Below, in pieces: positions 30,651 through 41,191 of a stretch of 64,000 bases of DNA. The DNA is taken from the NCBI GenBank assembly GCA_030710605.1, contig CP092874.1, positions 43,954,965 to 44,018,964 on the forward strand, written 5' to 3'. Each line of letters starts with the position of its first letter. Positions within the stretch are counted from its first letter, which is position 1. The position numbers were made by a program, and so were the translations under genes. Below the pieces are notes generated by a model that was given only the letters and a program-made list of their open reading frames with translations, made no database searches and was not told where the DNA came from. Origin of the DNA: Cordylochernes scorpioides. Taxonomy: Eukaryota; Arthropoda; Arachnida; Pseudoscorpiones; Chernetidae.

Positions 30651-31975
30651 CGAGGTGTGTTCAAAAAGTATCGCGACCTTTGTGTTTTTCAAAAATTATT
30701 TATTTATTCATGAATACCTATGTTGTCCCCTTCAAAGTAATCCCCATGAGATATTATACACTTGTACCAACGGTTTTTCCAATCTTCGAAGCACTTCAAA
30801 AAATCATTTTTTTAAATTTTTTTCAGCTCCTCCTTCGATGCCGTCTTTATCTCGTCAAGCGTAGCGTAACGTCGTCCTTTCATGGGCCTCTTCAGTTTAG
30901 GAAACAAGAAAAAGTCACAGGGGGCCAGATCTGGGGAATACGGTGGCTGCGGCATCATTAGTGTGTTGTTTTTGGCCAAAAAGTCGCGCACAAGCAACGA
31001 TGTGTGAGCAGGGGCGTTATCTTGGTGCAAAAGCCAATTTTTGTTCTTCCACAAATCCGGGCGTTTCTGGCGGATTGCTTCGCGCAAATTGCGCATAACT
31101 TGCAGTAATATTCCTTATTGACCGTTCTACCCTGTGGCAAGAACTCATGATGCACCATGCCCCTGAAATCGAAGAAAACTGTCAGCAAAACTTTCACATT
31201 CGACCTAACTTGGCGCGCTTTTTTTCAGTCTTGGTTCGTGCGGCAGCTTCCATTGAGATGATTGAGCTTTGGTTTCCACGTCATAACCATAAACCCACAC
31301 TTAGTCACCAGTTATGACCCTCTGGAGCAAATTTGGGTCGTCGCGGACAGAGTCCAACATCTCATTAGCAATGTTCATGCAATGCTGTTTTTGGTCGCAA
31401 TTGAGCAATTTTGGTACGAATTTCGCGGCGACTCGTCTCATGCCCAAATCATTGATAAAAATCGAATGGCACGAGCCAATCGATATGTTTAGGTCCTCAG
31501 CAACTTCTCTAACGGTGAATTGACGATTGGCCCAATATCATTTTCTCCACTTCATTAATTTTTTCGTCTGTTGTTGAAGTGCTCGGGCGTCCGGTACGCT
31601 CTTCGTCGTTCACATCTTCTCGGCCTTCTGAGAACATTTTGTACCACCGATAAACGTTGCTTCGGTCCAAGGTAGCCTTCTCCGTATGCCACAGTCAATA
31701 TTCGGAATGCATCCGCCGCACTTAATTTCGTTTTTCACACAAAATTTGATACAGGTGTTTTGATCCATTTTTTTAAATAGGTAAAAATCGAAGACGATCC
31801 AAAACACCTGCAAGCAAAGCATCTGCCAACAAATTAAGTGAACATTCAAAATGCCCGAGCTTGTCGGCATAAGTGAGAGACATGAGTACCAACATAAAGC
31901 CACAAAAAGATCGAAATTCGAATATACGTAACCCGCGAAAATTAAAAATTCGCGATACTTTTTGAACACACCTCG
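30651..31975 (-). mobile_element. mariner element M2 inside the Polinton integrase
   Basis: 1325 bp. Terminal inverted repeats begin CGAGGTGTGTTC and run about 26 bp to TATCGCGA. Flanked by TA at 30649-30650 and 31976-31977. The Polinton integrase frame resumes after it. The terminal repeats and transposase differ from M1, so it is a separate mariner family. Confidence 0.93.
30704..31768 (-). pseudogene. mariner transposase of M2 (broken)
   Basis: Starts at ATG 31768 (MDQNTCIKFCVKNEIKC). A helix-turn-helix region follows, with ATLDRSNVYRWYK-type sequence across a frameshift. KVLLTVFFDFRGMVHHEFLP and LLHQDNAPAHTSLLVRDF supply the first two acidic regions' contexts, and PYSPDLAPCDFFLFPKLK the third, giving the D,D34D-type layout. 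The usual C-terminus WKNRWYKCIISHGDYFEGD follows to a stop at 30704. At least five frame changes, so inactive. Confidence 0.88.
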
Positions 31976-31977
31976 TA

Positions 31978-32541
31978 TTACAAAAGCTAGTGTTGTTGAA
32001 CGTTTCAATAGAACTTTAAAAGAGAAAATGAATAAATATTTGATACACAATAATACTAGAAATTGGGTAGATATTTTACCTTATTTGATTAAAAATTATA
32101 ATAATTCCTTTCATACTTCTATTAAAATGACTCCTGATGAAACAAGTAAAGCAGAAATGAAAATAAGGTCTATTCTAATCTTTATATTAATAAAATTAAA
32201 TGTTCTAATAAATTATAATGTAGGAGATAAGGTTAGAATATTAAAATATAAAGGCCATTTAGATAAGGGATATCTTCCTAATTTTACAAACGAAGTGTTT
32301 GAAATCGTTGAAGTTTTGAATACGAACCTGTAACTTATAAATTAAATATCAGAATAATGAAGATGTAGAAGAGGGATTTTATAATGAAGATTTAGTAAAA
32401 TACGAAAAAGAAGATGATTTTTATAAAGTTGAGAAAATAATTAAAAGTAGAACAAGATATGGAAAAAGGGAATATTTTGTTAAATGGTTAGGATATCCTG
32501 ATAGTTTTAATATTTGGACTTCAGAAATAAAATATTTATAA
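31978..32541 (+). pseudogene. Polinton integrase, C-terminal part with chromodomain
   Basis: Resumes with SVVERFNRTLKEKMNKYLIH, giving the catalytic Glu, then WVDILPYLIKNYNNSFHTSI and an SH3-like region VGDKVRILKYKGHLDKGY. After a frame change near 32330 the C-terminus is a chromodomain: FYKVEKIIKSRTRYGKREYF and VKWLGYPDSFNIWTSE. A chromodomain tail is a hallmark of Polinton integrases and may steer insertion to chromatin marks. Confidence 0.85.
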
Positions 32542-32559
32542 TAAATAATTTTTATATAA

Positions 32560-32677
32560 ATGGAAAACGCTTTGGAAGGTATAAAATGTTTGATTTCAGT
32601 CCTGTGAAGGTGAATTATTTGCCTATGCTTATTCTTTTATTATATCTGTAATTAATTTGCTTGAAATATATAATGAA
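32560..32677 (+). pseudogene. small Polinton gene, 5' part
   Basis: Begins MENALEGIKCLIS after ttatataaATGG at 32560. One frame change then gives FAYAYSFIISVINLLEIYNE up to 32677, where a Helitron composite starts. The remainder lies 8.5 kb away at 41192-41337. Hydrophobic and helical in character; function unknown. Confidence 0.55.
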
Positions 32678-32817
32678 CTAGCGGATGTGTGCCTGGCTTC
32701 GCCCGGGTTTATCCGAGTGGAAGTTTGCCTAACGAATATTATTGTTAATAATATTCCGGAACACACAGAATATTATGATAATAATTATAATAATATTCGT
32801 TACATTATATATTAATA

Positions 32818-33179
32818 TCTATATATATAAAAATGAATTTTTGTATGTTTGTTTGTTTGTATGTTTGTCCGGTATACAAATTCGCAGTTTTTCACTAATT
32901 CAAACCAAAATTTCCATACATAGGTAAAAATATACGGGAAAGACAATAGGGCTATTTTAAAAAATATATAAATCAATTATTAAAACTATATATTCAAATT
33001 ATTCTACTTAGCTCACGAACAGCGCCCTCTATCAAAGATTAGATTAAATTATGCTGATGCAAACAAATAGATAATGCTAATAACAAACAATTATAAAAAA
33101 AATCTTATCTAAATATATATCACTCGGGTAGATATGCACACAGGTCAATCCCGGGGCGAAGCCCGGGTCACCCGTCTAG
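32818..33179 (+). mobile_element. 362-bp non-autonomous Helitron
   Basis: Starts TCTATATATATAAAAATG after A and ends CTAG (33176-33179). A perfect 6-bp stem cccggg-gcgaag-cccggg lies 11 bases before the end. A tttgtttgtttgtatg tract follows the start, common in arthropod Helitron-derived repeats. The base after CTAG is G, not the usual T. Confidence 0.72.
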
Positions 33180-33274
33180 GAATATACTGTATAAAATGAA
33201 ATTTTTGAGCAAACATATCCACTCTCTCTACAGAATAGAATTTTAAAAGATATATATAAATAAAAATATCTAGA

Positions 33275-33315
33275 TATATACTACATGATCTTAGCCAAAA
33301 GGCCCTAGAAACGAT
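33275..33315 (-). pseudogene. U2 snRNA 5' fragment
   Basis: Read on the minus strand from 33315: atcgtttct, then ggccttttggctaagatca, then tgtagtat. This matches the first 40 or so bases of U2 snRNA, including the highly conserved GGCUAAGAUCA region, with a few changes. Homology stops after about 40 bases, so it is a truncated copy, probably retrotransposed or captured, not a working gene. Confidence 0.75.
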
Positions 33316-34037
33316 ATTTTATATATAGAGATGACCTGGCTTCGTGTGTCTTCTGCGCGAGTGAAAGTTTCGCTGGTAGAATTTTTGTTCCTGCCTACTA
33401 AAAATTATTATCTGGCTTCGCCCGTGGTCTACTTTAGTTAATATTCCCCTAAAGAATTTTGTTCAGGTCAATCAAGCATGATACAGCAATATTGTCATCA
33501 TCATTTCTAACTAAAAAAATATTTTTGCTCAGTACTTGGTTAATTATAATTTTCTTGGTTAAAAGTGCGACAAAAACTCTTCCAGATTTAACTCTCTGTT
33601 CTGTTCAAATTTCAGCGAAATTAGTTACATATTGAGAGCCATTATAGCCGACAAACATATTTATATGTTCCCGGCTTCATCCAGTTTTTACCCGAGTAAA
33701 AGATTGCCTAACGAACATTTGTTAAAAACGGTTCTAGCAATCATCCAATCCCTACTGAATCTATGCTTGTATATACTCTCGATAATTTGAATTTTTTTTC
33801 CGGTCCCTTGAAAAATACTCGATAAGTTAAATATAATCAGTTTAATTGGTCCACTCTGTAATATGAAGTTGAAGGAATAGTATCTTGCCACAAACGAACA
33901 TTTGTAAATAACTATATTTAGCGAATATACCCAGCTTCGCCCAGTTTTTACCCGAGTAAAAGTTTGCCTAACGAACATTTGTTAAAACGATTCTAGAAAA
34001 CATCCAATCTACCTATATATAGATTTATAACGTATAT
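33316..34037 (-). repeat. decayed Helitron-derived repeats
   Basis: Several partial, inverted copies share gagtaaaagtttgcctaacg and gaacatttgttaaaacg (near 33690 and 33950, again at 34730). Short cggcttcgccc-type ends recur at about 33340, 33412, 33666 and 33935. No coding sequence seen. Confidence 0.6.
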
Positions 34038-34083
34038 TTTCACTGAATAATTATTTGAAAAATTCTGTTGTTTATCATCATAA

Positions 34084-34376
34084 GGCTGGGTAAACCGTTT
34101 GGTTTTCGACCACTAGGACCCGGGTTCGATTCCCCGCATTGGACACTTTTTTCTGTTAAAAGAAAAAAAATGCTCCAATGGCCCCCGATTCTTGCAAAAG
34201 TCCAACCCCACCAGCGAGTGCAAGTAACCAAACGGGGCTCTGGCATTAGTAAGTGCAAAGTCGAACTGCTTTTCACATGTGTAGACATGTGGTTGCACTT
34301 ACAGTAAAAGCAGTCGCTAACTACCACCATGATTATCATGGCCTGTACCACGTTTACTAGGGATAAGCAAAAAAAA
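34084..34376 (+). mobile_element. tRNA-derived SINE in the G3 5' LTR
   Basis: 293 bp with identical 7-bp flanks atcataa (34077-34083 and 34377-34383), matching the uninterrupted site in the 3' LTR near 40450. It opens ggctgggtaaaccgtttgg (A-box-like) and has a perfect B box ggttcgattcc at about 34122. It ends in an A tract. Pol III promoter plus A tail plus direct repeats fit a SINE. Confidence 0.8.
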
Positions 34377-34552
34377 ATCATAAATATTTGCATAGTCGTC
34401 ACCCCTTACCATGCTTGTAAATTATCACTTGAAAAATCCTTTGGCACATTTTGCAATATATAAGTTTAATTAATTAATAAATTATTTTTAACTAGCGGAT
34501 GTACCCGGCTTCGCCCGGGTTTTATCCGAGGGAAAGTTTGCTAAACGAATAT

Positions 34553-34725
34553 TATTGATAATAATATTCCGGAACATAATATTATGATTTTAATGATAAT
34601 AATATTCCGGAACACACATAATATAATAATATTCCGTAACACACATAATATTATTATATTAATGATAATAATATTCCGGAACACACATAATATTATGATA
34701 TTAATGTTAATAATATTCCGGTTTT
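34553..34725. repeat. short tandem repeats based on aataatattccggaacaca
   Basis: Four or five imperfect copies of a 40-60-bp unit containing aataatattccgg and acacataatatta. The same unit appears once or twice at 32740-32810. Confidence 0.75.
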
Positions 34726-35059
34726 TACCCGAGTAAAGGTTTGTCTAACGAACATTTGTTAAAACAATTCTAGAAAACATCCAATCCCTAATGAATCTAT
34801 GCTTGGCAAGATAACTTTATGTTTGATTATCTGCTCCACCTAGCTGTACCCGTTTCAACGTTGCTGTCTTTGAACTAAAAGGCAGTTTTATACCTAAATA
34901 ATAATTTATTAATGATCAAATGTATACAATACATCAAAATGAAATTAACAATAAAATTATCCCTACATAAATGTCAATTTGAATATAACATATGTAAAAA
35001 ATAATAGATATATTTTGATCATTTGAAACTCGTAAATTTGAATCTCTCGATAAAGTGAA

Positions 35060-35463
35060 CATTTTTCCCGGTCCCTTGAAAAATACTCGATAAGTTGAAT
35101 AAAATCAATATTAATTGGTTCCCTCGGTAATTGGAAGTTAAAGGAATAGTATCTTGCCTTGGAATTGTATCATTATTCTTGTCTCAAATAAATTGCCGTG
35201 TCATCCTGAATTTTGTCTTTCCTAATTTTCTACATTATAAAATCATCATTTTATTTAGTGAACATTTTCTCCCCGGTCCCCTTGAAAAATACTCGATAAA
35301 GTTGAATAAAAACAATTTCAATTGGTTCCCTCGGTAATTGGAAGTTAAAGGAATAGTATCTTGCCTTGGAATTGTATCATTATTCTTGTCTCAAATAAAT
35401 TGCCGTGTCATCCTGAATTTTGTCTTTCCTAATTTTCTACATTACAAAATCATCATTTTATCT
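35060..35463. repeat. 200-bp tandem duplication inside the Helitron
   Basis: Copies at about 35060-35256 and 35262-35463 share ttgaaaaatactcgataa, ggaatagtatcttgcc and tcaaataaattgccgtgt at near identity. A diverged third copy is near 33790-33890. Confidence 0.85.
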
Positions 35464-35757
35464 ATTCTCCCAATATATATGTTGTAGATAAATTATACAA
35501 CTAACCTTGACTTGTGCGCAAAAAATCTTACTTTTGATAAATAATCATCATCTTTTGTTAAATCTGCAAATAACTCTAAGGATATTCAAGATATTATTTT
35601 TCAAACCTTCCCGGGGATATACCCTAATAATATCCCAAAATTTCACGGCGATTGGATGTATGGTTTTTGAATATATAGAGTACAGAGAGACAGACATTAA
35701 ATTATATATATATATAGATTAAGCTTTTGGAATACTTGTTTTCTCTACCGTGACATT

Positions 35758-36912
35758 TTGGTGGAGATTAAGCTGGATCATCCTACGTCGCCCCAAGCCG
35801 TCAGAAGAAGCTGTAGAAACCAAGGACTAGAGCCTTTAGAAGTAAAAATGAAAACAGAACAAGCTATTCAAGCCCCCAAAGGGGAGCAAATTTTCAACCC
35901 TTTAGACACCCCTATGTTTTTTTCTGGAGAACCTGGCCAAATGCCTAAAAATGGCTAAAGGAATTTCATCGGGTCGCTTGGTATAACCACTGGGACAAAC
36001 ACAATGTGCCTTGCGAACGTTTATTTTTTCCTTTCGGGAACAGCAAGAAGCTGGTTCGAGAATATCGAGGAACAGGTAGACTCGTGGGATTCGTTTGAGA
36101 CAATGTTCTCTCTGACTTTCGGTCATCACACCAACCAAAAAAAAACCTTGATTCAAAAATTAAAATCCCGAGCTCAGGAAAAAGCGAGCTTTGTGACATC
36201 TACATTCAAGAAGTCCTCAACCTGTGCAAGCAAACCTTTGCACACAGAAGATTTTATTAGGTTGTGCAGAAAAATCGAAAATTCAAACAAGCAACGTGTG
36301 AACAAGCGGATAGTGTTCGAAAGACTACCCAACGTTGCTTCGATCGACCTAGTAGAGTCCGAATCGACGGAGGACTTAATCAGACGGATAGTCCGCGAAG
36401 AAGTCAGTCGTGCATTAAACGCCGCACCAACCGCTCCAGAACCCTCTCTTCTCGAGACAATTATCAGAAAAGAAATCGGAAAAAATCTAGCCGCGATTTC
36501 TAATCCGATCCAAAGACCTCACCCCAGTACAAAACCCAAACAAGGGTATTCACCCCGGACACCTAGACAGCGGTACCCTGACCAAGACACATTGGTATTC
36601 AACCAGACGCCAAGCCAAAGACGAACAGACCAATGGAGGACCCAAGACAACAAGCCAATCTGCTTTCATTGTGGCCGTCCAGGCCATGTCAAACGCTACT
36701 GTAGAGATCGCCAGCCAGTAGACCAATATGAATTAGAAAGACCTAAAAGATACATACAGACCTCCAAACTACTCAATTCAATGAGGAACATTCTTCAAGA
36801 TCTCAAAACTAACGTCGACAATCGCCATACCCAAACAGAGAAAAGATCCCCAAGACGCCAGTCCATTTCCCCAGGTCGCCATACAAGCCAGTCCCACGCC
36901 GCTATATTCTAG
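35758..36912 (+). pseudogene. gag: G3 Gag
   Basis: After a leader frame with ESSDSN-free, charged sequence (EIKLDHPTSPQAVRRSCRNQ), the capsid domain reads FFSGEPGQ, KWLKEFHRVAWYNHWD across a frameshift near 35935, and GTARSWFENIEEQVDSWDSF. The C-terminal half has DLIRRIVREEVSRALNAA, a helical segment, and a CCHC zinc knuckle CFHCGRPGHVKRYC near 36660-36702. It would build the particle and bind RNA. Start codon uncertain; the first in-frame ATG is near 35848. Confidence 0.82.
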
Positions 36913-36949
36913 AAAAAACTAAGCGTCGAGTCTTCTTTCGAGGGGAAGC

Positions 36950-37626
36950 CGCGGGTGGTAAAAACCCTCCATCGACGACAGCCGCCAAATTAGACACAAT
37001 TTCGTTGAAATAATTATAGATGACGTGCATTTTCTGCTTTGATCGACTCGGGAGCCTCATTCTCTGTTATCTCGAACGGGTTAAGACGACATTTGAAAAA
37101 AGCCGATGTACAAGGATGAAGGAATAACTCTTAGAGTCGCCGATGACAAAAAAAAGTTACTTCTCTGGGTCGATGCACAATAAATTTGAGCATAAATGGG
37201 TTGAGACAGCCGCTTGAATTTATCGTCTTTCCCAGTAGCAACCCCAGCATCATACTCGGATGGGATATTTTGGAAGCAACAAATGCCGTGATCGATTGTG
37301 GACGTGCCGAAATCAGGCTTGAAGAAGCTAAAGACGATTTGAATTCGCTAGCGACCGATAATAGAATCGTGGCCTCTGAAAACATAATCATTCCAGCCGA
37401 ATCTATCAAACAAATAAATGTGATGAGCTCAGAACTCAATGGACGAAACAAGGTACTTTTTGAACCTTCAAAATACGCATTATTAAAAAGGAGAACTATC
37501 AGTTCCCTATACACACGATCAATCACAATAAGGGACAGCTTTGGATTTCAAACTCTACCCCAATAGCACAAATTATCCCTAAAGGAATGTTTCTAGGGAG
37601 AATACAAATTTTTGACGAAATCACTT
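36950..37626 (+). pseudogene. G3 retropepsin region
   Basis: ALIDSGASFSVISNGLRR at about 37040-37093 carries the D-S-G active site. A frame change near 37100 leads to a 126-codon frame (37186-37566) with SNPSIILGWDILEATNAVID, the second protease hallmark, and a linker. It would mature Gag-Pol, but is broken by at least two frameshifts. Confidence 0.78.
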
Positions 37627-37664
37627 GACTGCTTATCTCGGAGTGCTCTGATCCTGGAGAAAAT

Positions 37665-38460
37665 TTGGCGCGAGATATTAGTCCCAAGAATGACAATAAG
37701 GGTGACGTTGCATTTTTACAGAATTTGATTAGTAACGACTTAGCAGCAGATCAACAATCTGAAGTCTTATCAATCTTGAAACAATTTGATAAGGTATTTG
37801 ATACCAATAATGATACAGTAAGACAGACGCCTCTAACAAAGCATAAATTCGAAACGGAGACCATCGACCAATTATACACAGGCCCTATCGTGTTTCCCCA
37901 ACAGAACGACAAGCAATCCAACAGGAAGTGGACAAGATGCTAGATGCCGGGATAATACGCCACTCAGAAAGCCCTTGGTCATCGCCTGTTATTTTAGTGA
38001 AGAAGAAAGACGGCAATTGGCTTTTTTGCAATCAACAGGCGATTGAACAAGATAACTAAAAAATACGTTTATCCACTCCCTCGAATTGACGATACTCTTG
38101 ATTCTTTAAAAGGTGTCCTATTTTACTTGTCAATGGACCTACGCTCTGGATATTGGCAGATAGAGGTAGACGAGGCAGATAGAGAGAAAACCGTCTTCAT
38201 AACCCCAGATGGTTTATATGAATTTCTCGTGATGCCCTTCGGCCTAGGCAATGCCCCTGCAACATTTGAGAGTTTGATGGAAAAATCTTAAGGGGATTGA
38301 AGTGGACGCAATTCCTATGTTATCTAGACGGCATTGTAGTTATCTCCAAAACGTTTGACGAACACTTGCACCGACTCAAAATTACCTTACAATGCCTTAG
38401 CAATGCAGATTTGAGCCTCAATTCAAAAAAGTGTCTTTTTGGAACCTAACGAATAAGAGT
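37665..38460 (+). pseudogene. G3 reverse transcriptase
   Basis: Linker FLQNLISNDLAADQQSEVLS and LSILKQFDKVFD, then RT blocks: KMLDAGIIRHSESPWSSP in a shifted frame, KKYVYPLPRIDDTLDSLKG, FYLSMDLRSGYWQIEVDEAD with the first Asp, and FLVMPFGLGNAPATFE. The catalytic box, read after a frame change near 38290, is YLDGIVVIS instead of YxDD, so one catalytic Asp is Gly (ggc). With that and the frameshifts the enzyme is dead. Confidence 0.85.
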
Positions 38461-39005
38461 GTTTGGACATCTCGTCGATGGCAACGGCATCTATTTCGAC
38501 CCTGAAAAGATAGAAGCTGTCGCCAAGTTTCCGACCCCACGATCTATCACTGAGGTGAGGAGTTTCATCGGCATTTGTTCGTACTTTCGCCGATTTATTG
38601 AACACTTCGCCGATAAAGCGGCCCCTCTCCATGAAATTCTCAAAAAAAAGCAAGACATTCTCTTGGAACTTAGAAGAACAAGAAGCTTTTGAATCACTGA
38701 AAAGGGCCCTAATGTCTGAACCTGTCTTAGCTCATTTTGAAGAACACCTGCCAACCCAGCTTCATACTGACGTCAGCGGTTATGGTATCGGAGCAGTCCT
38801 CGTTCAGATCTATGACGGGAAAGAGCGACCAGTGGGTAACGCCTCAAGAACCCTAACAAAGGCAGAGAAGAATTACTCCACTACAGAAAGATTCCGCCCC
38901 TACCTCTTTGGTCGCGAGTTCGTCATCGTTACGGATCACCACGCCCTTTGCTGTGTTATCAAATTTGAAAGACCCGACAGGAAGCCTGGCGAGGTGGGCC
39001 ATTAA
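38459..39005 (+). pseudogene. G3 RT thumb/connection and RNase H
   Basis: VFGHLVDGNGIYFDPEKIEA and ITEVRSFIGICSYFRRFIEH are typical of the end of gypsy RT. RNase H follows: LHTDVSGYGIGAVLVQIYDG with a catalytic Asp, TLTKAEKNYSTTE with the Glu, and FVIVTDHHALCCVI with another Asp. One frame change near 38640 separates RT from RNase H. Confidence 0.85.
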
Positions 39006-39027
39006 ACTCCAAGCATACGACGTTACG

Positions 39028-40051
39028 TTAGCTTATAAAAGGGCGTAAGCACCACGGGGCAGACTGTCTCTCCCGAAGTCCTCTCAAGAGCAAATCGGAA
39101 GAAGAAGATGATGATGATGTACCATCAATAACTGCTCTGACCTGCTTTGATACTGAACAGAAAAATGACCCTAGAATTAGAAAATTGATAGAAGAAATAG
39201 AAGAATCCGGAGACGAACCAAGAGGATATGAACTGGTGAAAGGAACCTTGTACAAAATGAACTTCGACCACCTGGGAAACCCACACCTCCTCGTCATCCC
39301 CAAGCACCTACGATTGGAACTACTGAGAAGCCTACACGACGCTCTACAGCGGGCCACCTAGGATTTTCTAAAACTTATGAGAGGGTTAGAAACAAATACT
39401 TTTGGCCAGGACTTCTCAAGGATATACGAAAGTATGTAGCACATTGCAAAGAATGCCAAAGAAGAAAACAGACAAACCACAAACCGCCTGGATTGATCAA
39501 ACCCATTCCCCCTGCAACCTTCCCATTCCAAAGAATTGGAATAGATCTTCTTGGGAGATTCCCGAAATCCTTTGACGTTAATAAATGGATCATAGTCTGT
39601 ACTGACTATCTTACTCGATTTGCCGTTACTAAAGCCTTACCCACAGGGGAAGCAAAAGAAGCAGCCAAGTTCTTAATGGAAGTTGTTGTTCTCTTGCACG
39701 GAGCCCCAAGAGAAATCATCACGGACCGAGGACGAGTATTCCAATCCAAGTTGATTGCGGAACTCACCAATCAATGCTCGTCGATACAATCGGTTCACGA
39801 CAGCGTATCATCCCCAGACGAATGGACTGACAGAGAGGTTTACCAAAACCTCAGCCAACATGATGGCTATGTATGTAAGTGTTGAACACAAGGACTGGCA
39901 CGTAATCCTTCCCTACGTCACGTTCGCCTACAACACCGCAAAACAAGATACGACAGGTTTTACCCCTTTTAAACTGATCCATGGACGCGAAGCCGAAACA
40001 ACTGTAGACACTCTTTTCCCAAATCCGCATGAAGATCTCCAAGAGGAATAG
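39028..40051 (+). pseudogene. G3 integrase
   Basis: The zinc domain includes YFWPGLLKDIRKYVAHCKEC and a second Cys nearby. The core gives RIGIDLLGRFPKSFDVNKWI (first Asp), REIITDRGRVFQSKLI (second Asp), and, after a frame change near 39760, TTAYHPQTNGLTERFTKTSA (Glu). The C-terminal part VTFAYNTAKQDTTGFTPFKL ends near 40051. Earlier sequence (39028-39280) is an acidic linker. Confidence 0.85.
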
Positions 40052-40402
40052 TCAGAAGAATGCCTCGCGAGTCGAAGAGACTAGGCAGCTAGCAAGATTA
40101 GAAACCTTGAAAGCCCAAGAAAAGGACAAGGCCAGATATGATTCAAAGCACGAGGCAATGGATTACAACGTCGGTGACCTGGTATGGATTTTCATCCCGA
40201 TAAGAAAGGTGGGACTCTCAGAACAACTGATGAAAAGGTACTTCGGGCCATATAAGATTACTCGGAAACTCTCTGACGTGACGTTCGAAGTTGAACCTGT
40301 GGACCAACCAACCAGGAGAAGCCAAACAAGAACCCCTACCATGACCCTGAGGACCAAGCTGATCTGTTCAAGTGATAATTACAGCGGGACGCTGTTCACC
40401 TA
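40029..40402 (+). CDS. G3 integrase C-terminal domain
   Basis: An open frame with KAQEKDKARYDSKHEAMDYN, VGDLVWIFIPIRKVGLSEQL and KRYFGPYKITRKLSDVTFEV, the SH3-like barrel that ends gypsy integrases. It stops at 40402, 12 bp before the 3' LTR. Part of Pol, so the start is nominal. Confidence 0.8.
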
Positions 40403-40414
40403 GGAAGGGGGCAA

Positions 40415-40605
40415 TGTCACTTATTAATTATTTAAAATATTCTGTTGTTTATCATCATGAATATTTGCATATTCATCACCCCTTATCATGCTTGTAAATT
40501 ACAACTTGAAAGATCCTTTGACACATTTTGCAATATATAAGTTTTATTAATTAATAAATTATTTTCAATTAAGCTTTTGGAATACCTGTCTTCTCTATCG
40601 TGACA
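40415..40605 (+). repeat. G3 3' LTR, uninterrupted
   Basis: 191 bp, TGTCACTTATTAATT to CGTGACA. It serves as the empty-site reference for the SINE and the Helitron in the 5' copy. Confidence 0.9.
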
Positions 40606-41191
40606 ATATAAATAATAAATATAAATATTATTATATGCGTTTAAATATATTTTTGAAACACATAATTTTTTAAAACAGATATTAAATTTTAAAATAGTAA
40701 TGAAAATTAGTAAAGAAAATGAATATTAAATTTTAAATAAGATATTTTCTTTAAATATTTATTAATATTGAAATGCCAAGTTTTTTTACAGCGTCATTGG
40801 AATATAATATTACTAAATTCTCAAATTAAATATTAAATTTATTATACTTGGAACACATTTTAGTATTTTTACAATTTATAAATGTAATTTTACAAGACAC
40901 CGCGAGAGGCGCTGCATGCAAGTGAAAGTAGAAAATTTTAAATAAAATTGCGACACGGATATTTATTTCAAATCAAATTCAAACCAGAAACCTTCCCAGT
41001 AGTATAGTAAATAACTTACTAAAGTTTCACGACGATTGGATAATCTTACCTTTTAAAAACATCAATCGTGTAAACAAACTAACAAACTACGTGTAAAATT
41101 ATTAACCAATCAAATTTATTCATCGTCGCGACCAGTGCGGCGCCAAGCGGTAAAAGGCTGGAACATCGAATTTGGATTTTATTTTTATAGA

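Larger units (their letters stand above)
34492..35718 (-). mobile_element. 1227-bp Helitron in the G3 5' LTR
   Basis: On the minus strand it begins TCTATATATATA at 35718 and ends CTAG at 34492, between A (34491) and T (35719). The empty site is visible in the 3' LTR (ttttcaattaagc near 40563-40575), so the ends are certain to the base. A cccggg-type hairpin precedes the CTAG. It contains a tandem duplication (about 35060-35463) and short ttccggaacaca repeats; no Rep/helicase, so non-autonomous. Confidence 0.88.
34038..35755 (+). repeat. G3 5' LTR, split by two insertions
   Basis: Aligns with the 3' LTR in three pieces: 34038-34083, 34384-34491 and 35719-35755. The first bases read TTTCAC in place of TGTCAC. 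Confidence 0.87.
34038..40605 (+). mobile_element. Ty3/gypsy retrotransposon G3
   Basis: The LTRs are about 191 bp and end ...CGTGACA; the 5' one (34038-35755) is enlarged by a SINE and a Helitron. A 4-bp target duplication atat flanks it (34034-34037 and 40606-40609). A purine tract (aggaaggggg) precedes the 3' LTR. Net length without nested insertions is about 5 kb. Gag, protease, RT, RNase H and integrase follow in order, all damaged. Confidence 0.88.
32678..41191 (-). mobile_element. Helitron-type element holding later insertions
   Basis: Its minus-strand 3' end is CTAG at 32678-32681 after A, followed inward by the cggcttcgcccggg-type hairpin; its 5' end TC is at 41191 with T at 41192. 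Removing 32678-41191 restores a Polinton open frame. The 5' part (40610-41191) has the family-typical ccaatcgtcgtgaaactt-like sequence read on the minus strand. Inside are a second Helitron (32818-33179), a U2 fragment, decayed Helitron pieces and gypsy G3. Confidence 0.65.

Noticed and set aside
33275..33315. Functional U2 snRNA gene
   Set aside because: Only about 40 bases with changes; the rest of U2 is absent.
34100..34150. Possible tRNA gene
   Set aside because: The A and B boxes are present, but there is no cloverleaf; flanking duplications and the A tail show a SINE.
33688..34402. Minus-strand open frames
   Set aside because: They run across Helitron and SINE sequence and show no protein similarity.
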